A DNA stretch of 8,604 nt from JABABD01 sp965530995 (GCA_965530995.1 CBESOB010000126.1:1-8604), one strand, 5' to 3'; shown: positions 1 through 6,855, numbered from the stretch's first letter. Numbers and translations are program-made. Notes: generated by a model from the letters alone, not told the origin.

Positions 1-120
1 GACATTTTAGAGTCGATTATAACCCCTATGGAAAACAATAGGGATGTTCAACATATCATTCAGAGTCACTTAAGACGGAATAAACGTCTGAAAGTGATTC
101 AATTGGAGAAACAACAATAG
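1..120 (+). CDS. C-terminal end of an unrecognised protein (5' truncated by window edge)
   Basis: An uninterrupted frame runs from base 1 to a TAG at 118-120 and gives 39 residues, beginning DILESIITPMENN and ending VIQLEKQQ. The piece is hydrophilic, probably helical, and rich in Arg, Lys and Gln near its end, with a basic RRNKR cluster. It has no membrane segment or catalytic motif that I recognise, so no function is assigned. The gene lies on the same strand as the following channel gene, 42 bp upstream of its start, so co-transcription is possible. The reading is supported only by the open frame and the orderly spacing to the next gene. Such a short frame could be open by chance. Confidence 0.5.
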   Translation, partial: DILESIITPMENNRDVQHIIQSHLRRNKRLKVIQLEKQQ

Positions 121-162
121 ATTTAAAAACTTTTTTACATTTACCATAATAAAAACGATTCC

Positions 163-1002
163 TTGGATATATCAAAAAATAGCTGGCGCTCGAAACTACA
201 TGTCATAATTTATGGCACAAATACACCCGCTGGAAAACTATTCGACCTTATCCTTCTAATCGTCATCCTTGCGAGTATTGTTTTAGTGATGCTGGAAAGT
301 GTGGAAGAAATTGATACGAAGTACCATAAGTTCCTGAATATTGCAGAATGGGTAATTACAGTTCTCTTTTCATTCGAGTATCTCGCAAGAATCATCACAG
401 TCAAAAAACCCATCAAATATATCACAAGCTTTTACGGAGTTATAGATTTGCTATCGACCATCCCGAAATATCTGTCCCTAATTTTTGTGGGCACACATTC
501 TCTAGTGGCATTGCGAGCACTACGATTATTACGTGTCTTCAGGATTTTGAAATTAGCTCGTTTTCTAGGAGCATCCAATACGATTGCTAAAGCATTAAAG
601 GCAAGTAGAGCAAAAATTTTCGTTTTCTTATTCGCTATCGTTATCGTGTCTATTATACTTGGTACCATTATGTACATGGTGGAGGGTGACGAAGCTGGTT
701 TTACAAGCATACCTCGAGGTGTATATTGGTGCATTGTCACGCTTACTACGGTTGGTTATGGAGACATATCCCCTATCACACCATTAGGGCAATTCATTGC
801 TTCAATAGTCATGATCATGGGTTATGGTATCATTGCTGTCCCTACGGGAATAGTCACTGCGGAAATCGCCTCACAGAACAAACAAAATGATCAGGACTTG
901 GAGCCGCATAAAGTAGAAACTTGTTTGGGATGTGGTGCAGAAGATCATAAGAGAAGCGCTGAATTCTGTTATAAATGTGGCGATAAGATGAGTAATGAGT
1001 AA
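163..1002 (+). CDS. Voltage-gated K+ channel-like ion transporter with C-terminal zinc ribbon
   Basis: Predicted inner-membrane potassium channel of the six-helix Kv type, 279 residues. Hydrophobic segments fall at about 26-44 (S1), 58-79 (S2), 88-109 (S3), 150-172 (S5) and 209-233 (S6). S4 has a positive charge at every third position (R118, R121, R124, R127, K130, R133), the voltage-sensor pattern. The pore loop carries the K+ selectivity filter TTVGYGD at 195-201. After S6 a short acidic linker leads to four cysteines, C254-x2-C257-x11-C269-x2-C272, a zinc-ribbon arrangement. The start is a TTG at 163. The frame is open back to 127 but contains no ATG or GTG, and MDISKNSWRSKLH fits the usual N-terminus of bacterial homologues. 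No Shine-Dalgarno is visible, as is normal in Bacteroidota. The 3' end overlaps miaA by 8 nt. K+ selectivity is inferred from the filter. The zinc-ribbon role is unknown. Confidence 0.93.
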   Translation: MDISKNSWRSKLHVIIYGTNTPAGKLFDLILLIVILASIVLVMLESVEEIDTKYHKFLNIAEWVITVLFSFEYLARIITVKKPIKYITSFYGVIDLLSTIPKYLSLIFVGTHSLVALRALRLLRVFRILKLARFLGASNTIAKALKASRAKIFVFLFAIVIVSIILGTIMYMVEGDEAGFTSIPRGVYWCIVTLTTVGYGDISPITPLGQFIASIVMIMGYGIIAVPTGIVTAEIASQNKQNDQDLEPHKVETCLGCGAEDHKRSAEFCYKCGDKMSNE

Positions 1003-1900
1003 GGTCTTGATTTCAGTGGTAGGCCCTACCGCTATTGGGAAAACCTCCTTAGGTATCAAATTAGCGCAACATTTCAATACTGAGATCATCTCCGCCGATT
1101 CTCGGCAATTCTACAAGGAAATGTGCATTGGCACCGCTGTACCAAATGAGTCAGAATTGGCGCAGGCAGCACATCATTTCATACAACATAGAGGTATAGA
1201 AGAGGATTACAACGTCGGCATGTTCGAGCGGGATGCCATTGAAAAATTGGAATCATTATTTAATATACATGATGTGGTAATCATGGTTGGTGGTTCTGGT
1301 TTGTATAACGATGCTGTTATAAAAGGCTTGGATGATTTTCCTAAGGTAGACCCAACCATAAGGGAAAACTTAAATACTAAATTAGCTCTTGAAGGTCTGA
1401 AAAGCCTTCAAGAACAATTGGAATATCTCGACCCAAAAGCATCTTCGATAATTTCCATTGACAATCCACATCGGGTAATAAGGGCCTTAGAAGTCTGTTT
1501 GGGCTCAGGACTGCCTTATTCCTCATTTCTAAATAAAAAAGAAGCAGAGCGTAGCTTCAAGGCAATTACAATTGGGTTAAATGCTGATCGCGAAGTGATT
1601 TACGATCGTATAAACCATCGTGTGGACATGATGATGGAAGAAGGTTTACTTGAAGAAGTAAAATCTCTCCTGCCATACAAGCATCTTAATGCATTGAATA
1701 CTGTTGGTTATAAAGAGCTTTTTAAATATTTAGAAGGTGAATGGGCACTCGATTTTGCAGTCTCAGAAATCAAAAAAAACACGAGACGCTTTGCCAAACG
1801 ACAAGTCACATGGTACAGGAAACAAGAGAAAATAATATGGTTTGACTATCTGATCGACCCCAAGGAAATTATTAAAGCGGTAACTAAACTCATGTATTAA
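995..1900 (+). CDS. miaA: tRNA dimethylallyltransferase (tRNA A37 isopentenyltransferase)
   Basis: Transfers a dimethylallyl group from DMAPP to N6 of adenosine 37 in tRNAs that read UNN codons, the first step towards (ms2)i6A; cytoplasmic. The 301-residue length is normal for the family. Visible motifs are the P-loop GPTAIGKTS at 10-18, the DSRQFY segment at 35-40 with the expected catalytic Asp (D35), GGSGLY at 99-104, DNPHRVIRALEV at 156-167, TVGYKE at 236-241 and the basic TRRFAKRQVTWYR stretch at 263-275 that contacts tRNA or pyrophosphate in known structures. The ATG at 995 lies inside the end of the channel gene, giving an 8-nt overlap that suggests translational coupling. The stop codon (1898-1900) also forms part of the T-run, read on the other strand, of the terminator serving the convergent operon. 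Confidence 0.97.
   Translation: MSKVLISVVGPTAIGKTSLGIKLAQHFNTEIISADSRQFYKEMCIGTAVPNESELAQAAHHFIQHRGIEEDYNVGMFERDAIEKLESLFNIHDVVIMVGGSGLYNDAVIKGLDDFPKVDPTIRENLNTKLALEGLKSLQEQLEYLDPKASSIISIDNPHRVIRALEVCLGSGLPYSSFLNKKEAERSFKAITIGLNADREVIYDRINHRVDMMMEEGLLEEVKSLLPYKHLNALNTVGYKELFKYLEGEWALDFAVSEIKKNTRRFAKRQVTWYRKQEKIIWFDYLIDPKEIIKAVTKLMY
1387..1413 (+). repeat. Intragenic 9-bp inverted repeat inside miaA
   Basis: TCTTGAAGG (1387-1395) and CCTTCAAGA (1405-1413) are perfect reverse complements around a 9-nt loop. The structure lies within the miaA coding region, over the ALEGLKSLQE segment. No T-run follows it. It may simply reflect coding constraint, and no function is claimed. Confidence 0.35.
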
Positions 1901-1922
1901 AAAACCCAACATCTCTGCTGGG
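1899..1922 (-). terminator. Rho-independent terminator of the two-component operon, possibly bidirectional
   Basis: Between the convergent miaA and response-regulator genes, CCCAACA (1905-1911) and TGCTGGG (1916-1922) form a 7-bp stem with one internal A/C mismatch and a TCTC loop. Read on the minus strand, the hairpin is followed directly by six T residues (complement of 1899-1904), the classic intrinsic terminator layout downstream of the response regulator. On the plus strand the bases after the stem (CTCTGTATTT) are only partly T-rich, so termination of miaA transcripts here is likely to be weaker. The minus-strand T-run overlaps the miaA stop codon. Confidence 0.75.
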
Positions 1923-1947
1923 CTCTGTATTTAGAAAGTTTATTTCA

Positions 1948-2658
1948 TTAAGCTTTGGTATTAACCACCAACCTGAATCCTTCTCCGTGAATGTTCAATA
2001 TCTCCACAGCATCATCCACTTTAAGATACTTACGTAATTTCGCTATATACACATCCATACTACGAGATGTAAAATAGTTATCATCTCTCCAGATTTTAGT
2101 AAGTGCCAATTCACGAGGCATTAGATCATTTTCATGTAAAGCCAACAATCGCAATAATTCATTTTCCTTCGGAGACAATTTAATTGGTTCTCCACCTTTG
2201 TGTGTTAAGAAACGTAATTTAGAGTTCATGTGGAAATCACCGATCTTGAATTCAAACTGTTTACTGTCCGTAATGGTATCCGTTGCCTTACGTTGTATGA
2301 TCGCTTTGATTTTCATCAAAAGCACTTCACTATCAAATGGTTTGTTCAAATAATCATCGGCCCCAACTTTATAACCTTTCAACACATCTTCCTTCATGGC
2401 TTTCGCAGTCAAGAAAATGATAGGTACATCTTTGTTTTTTTCCCGAATTTCCTTTGCTAAGGTAAATCCGTCCTTATACGGCATCATGACATCCAAAATG
2501 CAAAGATCGTAATCGTCTTTCTTGAATTTTTCAAAACCTTCCATTCCATTCTTTGCATGAACGACTTCATAATCATTCATGGTAAGATAATCCTTTAATA
2601 CAGTTCCAAAATTTGGATCGTCTTCTACTAATAAAATTTTTTTATTTTGCTCTTCCAT
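1948..2658 (-). CDS. rprY: OmpR/PhoB-family response regulator (RprY-like)
   Basis: Cytoplasmic DNA-binding response regulator of 236 residues, the expected partner of the histidine kinase encoded just upstream. The receiver domain (about 7-122) has the acidic pair E12/D13 plus D14, the phospho-acceptor D56 in CILDVMMP, the switch residue T84 in FLTAK and the invariant K107 in NKPFD. A winged-helix output domain follows at about 138-232, with LSPKENELLRLL and the recognition-helix region SRSMDVYIAKLRKYL, ending in the GEGFRL hairpin. The start ATG lies 4 nt after the kinase stop, so the two are almost certainly co-translated. It is the last gene of its operon, with the terminator hairpin about 25 bp past its stop. 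The rprY symbol rests on resemblance to the Bacteroidota RprX/RprY pair; the regulon cannot be read from this window, although the upstream TTAA-rich repeat region is a candidate binding site. Confidence 0.9.
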   Translation of the reverse strand: MEEQNKKILLVEDDPNFGTVLKDYLTMNDYEVVHAKNGMEGFEKFKKDDYDLCILDVMMPYKDGFTLAKEIREKNKDVPIIFLTAKAMKEDVLKGYKVGADDYLNKPFDSEVLLMKIKAIIQRKATDTITDSKQFEFKIGDFHMNSKLRFLTHKGGEPIKLSPKENELLRLLALHENDLMPRELALTKIWRDDNYFTSRSMDVYIAKLRKYLKVDDAVEILNIHGEGFRLVVNTKA

Positions 2659-2662
2659 TGCT

Positions 2663-4231
2663 TTATGATATTAATGGCAGTTTAACAATAAAGGTACTAC
2701 CGATTCCTTTTTCACTTTCTACAGACACATGACCTTGATGGTCATCAACAATCCGTTTCACGTAGGCCAACCCTAATCCATGACCTTTTACGTTATGTAT
2801 ATCTCCTGTGTGTTCCCTATAGAATTTTTCGAACACTCTTTTCTGTGCAGCTTTACTCATCCCACTGCCTTGGTCTTTTATTTTTAGTATTATGTTTGTG
2901 CCTACATTTTCTGTATACACATCAATTTTGGGCGCATCAGTCGAATATTTGACTGCATTATCCAACATATTAACTATAACGCTAGTAAAATGTGTTTCGT
3001 TTGCCAGTACTGAACATTTTTGAGCTTCAAAATGTGTTTTCACATAGCCTTTCTTGTCTTCAACAATTAATTCTATGTGGTTGATGGCATCTTCAATTAA
3101 GTCGTGCAACTTAACACGTTCCTTACTAATGTTCAATTCATTTTTTTCAAGTTTAGATATTCGCAATACATTTTCTACTTGAGCATGCATTCGTTTATTT
3201 TCTTCTCTGATCATTCCCAAATACCGATGCACCTTTTCTTTATCATCAATGATCTTAGGGTTTTTGATAGCATCTAATGCAAGATTGATCGTTGCAATAG
3301 GTGTCTTAAACTCATGGGTCATATTATTAATGAAATCTGTCTTTATCTGCGAGATTTGCCGTTGCTTGATCAATTGATAAATAGCACTTGTATATGCAAT
3401 AATAATGATTGTCGTAAAAACGATTGATAAAAGCATCATCCCTAGTATAGACGACAAAATAAACTTCTTTCGTTCAGGAAAATTTGCATATAAGGTAAAA
3501 TCACTTTCGTCGTTATTATCCAAGAAAATGGGCACACCATACGTCGATGTCTTATCCAATTCAAAATTATCAGACTGAATCTTGGTTGCTAGATCATTAT
3601 CATATATAGCATATTCAAAATCTATTTCTACACCATCTTCTTTTAATTTTTTACGCAACATTGATTGTAATTCACTTTTCGAAGTACGCTTATGTATTGG
3701 TGTAAATTTAGCATTGTCCTTATAAGAAGTTTCAAGTTGGATCTCCCTTACTTTTGTTTTCTTATCATATTTTAATAATGTTTCAGGAGTAATGTCTAAT
3801 TTATTGTCTAACCTATCATTCTTAATGACACGCGTTTCCCGTTCATTAATTATTCTCATTATGGTTATACTATCTAAACCTATGTCAAAGAGCGATGAAG
3901 ATAACTTATAGTTTTCTTCTAAAATTGCATTTTTATAAATGAACGTTTCATTGGTATCATCATTTTCCTGGAAAACAAACAACTCTCGAATGTTTGTAGA
4001 ATCCGCATCAACATTGGCAAAGGCTTCTTGGAATTTCATTGTCCATTCCCTGAATTCCCTTTCCTCAATTTCCTTTGAAACATAACTCAATCCCCTTTGC
4101 ACATTAAAGGTAAATTGTTTCTCTTCGTTCTCTACAGTATTATTGATGTAATAGGCTTGTACGAAAATGATTCCTATTAACGATAAGCTCATCAATACAA
4201 CAAGTAAAACAAAAAGTTTTTTGCTCATCAT
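2663..4231 (-). CDS. rprX: Membrane sensor histidine kinase (RprX-like)
   Basis: Inner-membrane sensor kinase of 522 residues that should phosphorylate the adjacent response regulator. TM1 spans about 6-27 and TM2 about 257-281. The roughly 230 residues between them form a periplasmic sensor region that I cannot assign to a known fold. The cytoplasmic part has the HisKA H-box MTHEFKTP with phospho-acceptor H306, then a HATPase_c domain with N-box NMLDNAVKYS (421-430), G1 box DQGSGM (453-458), F-box FEKFY (467-471) and G2 box GHGLGL (483-488), so all catalytic elements are present. There is no separate HAMP motif; the linker from TM2 to the H-box is only about 20 residues. Two consecutive ATG codons (4231 and 4228) could serve as start. 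The 76-bp leader upstream carries a large inverted repeat. The rprX symbol is a family-level assignment; the signal sensed is unknown. Confidence 0.9.
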   Translation of the reverse strand: MMSKKLFVLLVVLMSLSLIGIIFVQAYYINNTVENEEKQFTFNVQRGLSYVSKEIEEREFREWTMKFQEAFANVDADSTNIRELFVFQENDDTNETFIYKNAILEENYKLSSSLFDIGLDSITIMRIINERETRVIKNDRLDNKLDITPETLLKYDKKTKVREIQLETSYKDNAKFTPIHKRTSKSELQSMLRKKLKEDGVEIDFEYAIYDNDLATKIQSDNFELDKTSTYGVPIFLDNNDESDFTLYANFPERKKFILSSILGMMLLSIVFTTIIIIAYTSAIYQLIKQRQISQIKTDFINNMTHEFKTPIATINLALDAIKNPKIIDDKEKVHRYLGMIREENKRMHAQVENVLRISKLEKNELNISKERVKLHDLIEDAINHIELIVEDKKGYVKTHFEAQKCSVLANETHFTSVIVNMLDNAVKYSTDAPKIDVYTENVGTNIILKIKDQGSGMSKAAQKRVFEKFYREHTGDIHNVKGHGLGLAYVKRIVDDHQGHVSVESEKGIGSTFIVKLPLIS

Positions 4232-4232
4232 T

Positions 4233-4240
4233 CAAAATTA
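4233..4240 (-). promoter_or_regulatory. Possible -7 promoter element before the histidine kinase
   Basis: On the minus strand the octamer is TAATTTTG, an exact match to the Bacteroidota -7 consensus TAnnTTTG. It ends 1 bp before the first ATG of the kinase, so a transcript from it would start at or near the start codon and be almost leaderless. I see no TTG at the usual -33 distance. In AT-rich DNA such a match can arise by chance, so this is weak. Confidence 0.25.
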
Positions 4241-4242
4241 AG

Positions 4243-4298
4243 ATTTTAACATTTACGACTCAGCCCATTTAACCTTACATTAACACAAATGTTAAAAT
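4243..4298. promoter_or_regulatory. Candidate operator: 12-bp perfect inverted repeat with spaced TTAA words
   Basis: ATTTTAACATTT at 4243-4254 is the exact reverse complement of 4287-4298. The arms are separated by 32 bp, with centres 44 bp apart, close to four helical turns. The right arm also takes part in a tighter dyad, TTAACA-CAAA-TGTTAA (4280-4295). TTAA words begin at 4246, 4269, 4280 and 4292, giving spacings of 23, 11 and 12 bp, roughly one or two helical turns; another begins at 4238. This fills most of the only sizeable non-coding gap in the minus-strand cluster, directly upstream of the kinase and regulator genes. OmpR-family regulators usually bind tandem half-sites about one turn apart, so autoregulation is a reasonable inference. 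It could instead form a long-loop RNA hairpin in the kinase leader. Confidence 0.5.
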
Positions 4299-4307
4299 TC
4301 AGTGTTT

Positions 4308-4892
4308 TTAGGCCTTACAAACAAGTTTTTCGTGAAGTTTCTGTACTTGTTTGTGAGTTTCTTCTAAGGATGTATTATATATAACGTAATCCGAATGCTT
4401 AATCTTGTCAGTATCGTCCCATTGGTTGTTCATGATTGCCTTTATTTTCTTTTCTGAGGTTGAATCTCGCTTTATAATGCGTTTCATACGTTCTTCTTCA
4501 GAAGCAATAACAGTAATTATGCAGTCATAGTTTTTCTGTGTATTATTCTCAAAAATGATAGCAACTTCGCTTATGATATATGGAGCATTTTGCTTTAAGG
4601 CCCATTTCTTGAACCGCTTTCCAACTTTAGGGTGAATAATGGCATTCATCTTTTGAAGCATCTCCTTATCATTGAAAATTTTGGAAGCTATCAATGGCTT
4701 ATTCAACATTCCATCTATATAGGTATCTTCACCAAATAATTGCATTAATTTTCGTTTGATGACTTTTGATGATCTCATAAGTTTCTTTGCCTCGACATCG
4801 GCAATGAAAACAGGAACACCAAGATCCACGAACATTTTGGCGACCGTTGTCTTGCCACTGCCTATTCCACCTGTGAGTCCTACCAGCATCAT
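4308..4892 (-). CDS. coaE: Dephospho-CoA kinase
   Basis: Catalyses the last step of coenzyme A synthesis, ATP-dependent phosphorylation of the 3'-hydroxyl of dephospho-CoA; cytoplasmic. The 194-residue length is typical. The P-loop GLTGGIGSGKTT lies at 5-16, followed by the conserved Asp region FIADVEAKKLM (29-39, D32), the IIHPKV segment (85-90), SEVAIIFEN (108-116), which matches the Bacteroidota form of the CoA-domain motif, the lid Arg-Asp pair in IKRDST (R142, D143) and the C-terminal DYVIYN (168-173). The start ATG overlaps the stop of the YbbR-like gene in an ATGA arrangement (4-nt overlap), with a second ATG one codon later, so translation is probably coupled. Seventy-six bp of non-coding sequence separate its stop from the histidine kinase. 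No terminator with a T-run is visible after it, so read-through into the kinase is possible. Confidence 0.96.
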   Translation of the reverse strand: MMLVGLTGGIGSGKTTVAKMFVDLGVPVFIADVEAKKLMRSSKVIKRKLMQLFGEDTYIDGMLNKPLIASKIFNDKEMLQKMNAIIHPKVGKRFKKWALKQNAPYIISEVAIIFENNTQKNYDCIITVIASEEERMKRIIKRDSTSEKKIKAIMNNQWDDTDKIKHSDYVIYNTSLEETHKQVQKLHEKLVCKA

Positions 4893-5848
4893 TGTGAGAT
4901 TATGATTTCTATTTTAGTTTGATTGATCTTTACGGATCTAACAATATCGGGTTTCTTGATCATTCGCGGCACCAAGAAGGAGCTTTGATCGGAAAAATCA
5001 TTAAAATCACATTCAACCAAGAAATCACCAACTTCCACTGAAGAATAGTTACTCAATGCCGTATTGAAAACAACGGAGACTTTCTTTGGAAAGTAATTGA
5101 CACTGAGATTCTTTGGCAAGTTTCTGATAGTGATAGGAACTTGAACAGTACCCTCTGTGAATTTATCCACATCTGCTTCAATATTAACCCGTTTTGAAGA
5201 CATTGCAATTGTTTCTATTTGTTCTGGAAGTATTAAATCCAACATCCGTAAAATATCGGTTTTTACATTATCCAAAATCAAGGTATCCGTGTTAATCTCA
5301 TTAATTTCATCAACAATTACTCTTGGTCCAATAAGTCTGACAGAATCTGGTTGCAAAACATAATCTTCTTTTAAATTGTAACCAGGCGCAAAATTGACAT
5401 TACTCAACAAGATTATTGGGACTTTTTTTACGTAATTAACATCATAATTGAAAATGATAGTGTCTGGTTGAATTCCTTCTACTATAACATTATCGATAAA
5501 TTGTGCCTTGATATCGCCTCCATTGTTAAGAGCGGTCCATAAATAACTCTTATTAATGTTTTGGGTCTTCTCTAAGTCAATGGCAATTTTGGGATCGGAT
5601 AAATAATACCTCATCAATTTAAACCCATAGGTTTTTATCAAAATGTCCAATTGATGTGTCGAATCTTTAATGATTATTTGTTCCTCTGGAAGATTAATCA
5701 CCTTGATATCGAAAGACACTGTTTTGGTGTAATCTTTGGATAACTTAGATAGAAGTAATATACTGAAAGATATAACCAAGAACAGGAAAAACTTATTGAT
5801 CTTCCCACTCTTTACTGCCGATTGTATTTTAGATCTTATGGATGCCAT
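4889..5848 (-). CDS. YbbR/CdaR-like membrane-anchored protein
   Basis: A 319-residue protein with a basic N-terminus, one membrane helix at about 19-36 and a large extracytoplasmic part. That part looks like consecutive YbbR-type beta-rich repeats at roughly 45-137, 141-227 and 233-319. The middle one is most typical: VPIILL, then a GYNL turn, then QPDSVRLIGPRVIVDEI followed by a TDTLILDNV strand. In Firmicutes the YbbR protein CdaR binds and regulates the c-di-AMP cyclase CdaA, and the two genes are adjacent. Here no cyclase gene is present, so a CdaA link is only a family-based guess. The gene starts 2 nt after the glycosyltransferase stop and its own stop overlaps the coaE start, placing it inside a tight operon. 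Its function in this phylum is not established from the sequence. Confidence 0.85.
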   Translation of the reverse strand: MASIRSKIQSAVKSGKINKFFLFLVISFSILLLSKLSKDYTKTVSFDIKVINLPEEQIIIKDSTHQLDILIKTYGFKLMRYYLSDPKIAIDLEKTQNINKSYLWTALNNGGDIKAQFIDNVIVEGIQPDTIIFNYDVNYVKKVPIILLSNVNFAPGYNLKEDYVLQPDSVRLIGPRVIVDEINEINTDTLILDNVKTDILRMLDLILPEQIETIAMSSKRVNIEADVDKFTEGTVQVPITIRNLPKNLSVNYFPKKVSVVFNTALSNYSSVEVGDFLVECDFNDFSDQSSFLVPRMIKKPDIVRSVKINQTKIEIIISQ

Positions 5849-5850
5849 GC

Positions 5851-6855
5851 TTAAATTTCAAAGAATAAATGTGGAAATAATTTTTCAGGACTTTTTCTGC
5901 TCAATGCGAGAGTCAAGGTAGATTTTAAGAATCCCCATCCATATCCGAAAAACTGCATGACAATAGTCGGAATAACCATTAAGGCAACTGATACATTGTT
6001 TTTTGATAAAGCGAGTATAAAAGAAAGTCCAAAATATATTACAAAAAGCATTATTGGCAGCTGATGACCCAGCATAAAACCAATCAGTGCACCAATGAAA
6101 GTGAGGCTAAAAATCGTTGGAAACCAATAGGTCAATTTTCTTGTTTCTGGATACCACGAATTCAGGATTGGACGTGTCATTCCGAATTTATTGACTTGCT
6201 TATAGAATTTAGACCACGAAATACGACGCTTATGAAATACAAAAGCTTCGGAAATCAATTTTGTCTTATAGCCTAACTTCTTCAGTCTGATAGACAGGTC
6301 TGGATCCTCACCTGGATGAATATTCCCAAAACCCTTTGTGGCTTCAAAGGCTTCCTTGGAAAGCCCCATATTAAAACTCCTAGGTTGAAACTCGTCTACG
6401 CTTCTCTTATTTCCTCTTATTCCACCTGTGGTAATGAACGATGTCATAGCAAAGTCAATGGCTTTCTGAAGATTGGAAAATGACTCATGCGCGGCATCGG
6501 GTCCACCAAAGCAATCCACATATTCTTTATCTAAACTTTTAACGACATTCAATAAATAATCAGGTGGCAGAAGGCAATCTGAATCTAGGATAATAAAATA
6601 ATTACCCTTCGCTTTTTTCATCCCGAAATTACGAGAATCTCCTGGGCCCGTATTTTCTTTTGAATAATATGATATATTCAATCGGTCCTTGAATGTTTTG
6701 GCTATCTCAGCGCTAGTAATGCTAGACCCATCTTCAATAATAACGATTTCGTGATTCTTTGAAGAATCCACATCAAGAAAACTATCCAGTAGTTCCTTGA
6801 TTTCTTCTGGCCTGTTATACACAGGAATAATAAAAGAAAATGAAAGTTCACGCAT
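5851..6855 (-). CDS. Family 2 glycosyltransferase with C-terminal membrane helices
   Basis: Inverting GT-A-fold glycosyltransferase, 334 residues from the chosen ATG. Motifs are FSFIIPVYNRPEE (6-18), the nucleotide-binding EDGS (41-44), NTGPGDSRNFG (68-78), the metal-binding DSD (91-93), and GEDPDLSIRLKK (182-193), which holds the ED acid typical of GT2 catalysis. Three hydrophobic segments follow at about 244-262, 266-284 and 288-308, so it is likely attached to the inner membrane and works on a lipid-linked or envelope glycan. Donor and acceptor cannot be deduced. An in-frame TTG at 6873 would add six residues (MITFVE). I prefer the ATG because the family motif follows it directly, and because a -7-like element at 6881-6888 would put the transcript start near 6876, leaving the TTG almost leaderless. 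It is the first gene of the minus-strand operon and is followed after 2 nt by the YbbR-like gene. Confidence 0.9.
   Translation of the reverse strand: MRELSFSFIIPVYNRPEEIKELLDSFLDVDSSKNHEIVIIEDGSSITSAEIAKTFKDRLNISYYSKENTGPGDSRNFGMKKAKGNYFIILDSDCLLPPDYLLNVVKSLDKEYVDCFGGPDAAHESFSNLQKAIDFAMTSFITTGGIRGNKRSVDEFQPRSFNMGLSKEAFEATKGFGNIHPGEDPDLSIRLKKLGYKTKLISEAFVFHKRRISWSKFYKQVNKFGMTRPILNSWYPETRKLTYWFPTIFSLTFIGALIGFMLGHQLPIMLFVIYFGLSFILALSKNNVSVALMVIPTIVMQFFGYGWGFLKSTLTLALSRKSPEKLFPHLFFEI

Noticed and set aside
136..143. TACATTTA, close to the TAnnTTTG -7 element, upstream of the channel gene.
   Set aside because: It misses the final G and has no TTG at a suitable -33 distance. In AT-rich DNA this is too weak to annotate.
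210..740. Open frames antisense to the channel gene (210-425 and 432-740, minus strand) and a shifted plus-strand frame (348-590).
   Set aside because: They lie inside a gene with clear family motifs throughout, have no recognisable domains, and look like shadows of its codon pattern.
4284..4310. Possible coaE terminator from the AACAC/GTGTT complementarity after the coaE stop.
   Set aside because: There is no T-run after the stem on the minus strand. The symmetry is better explained by the larger inverted repeat, read as an operator.
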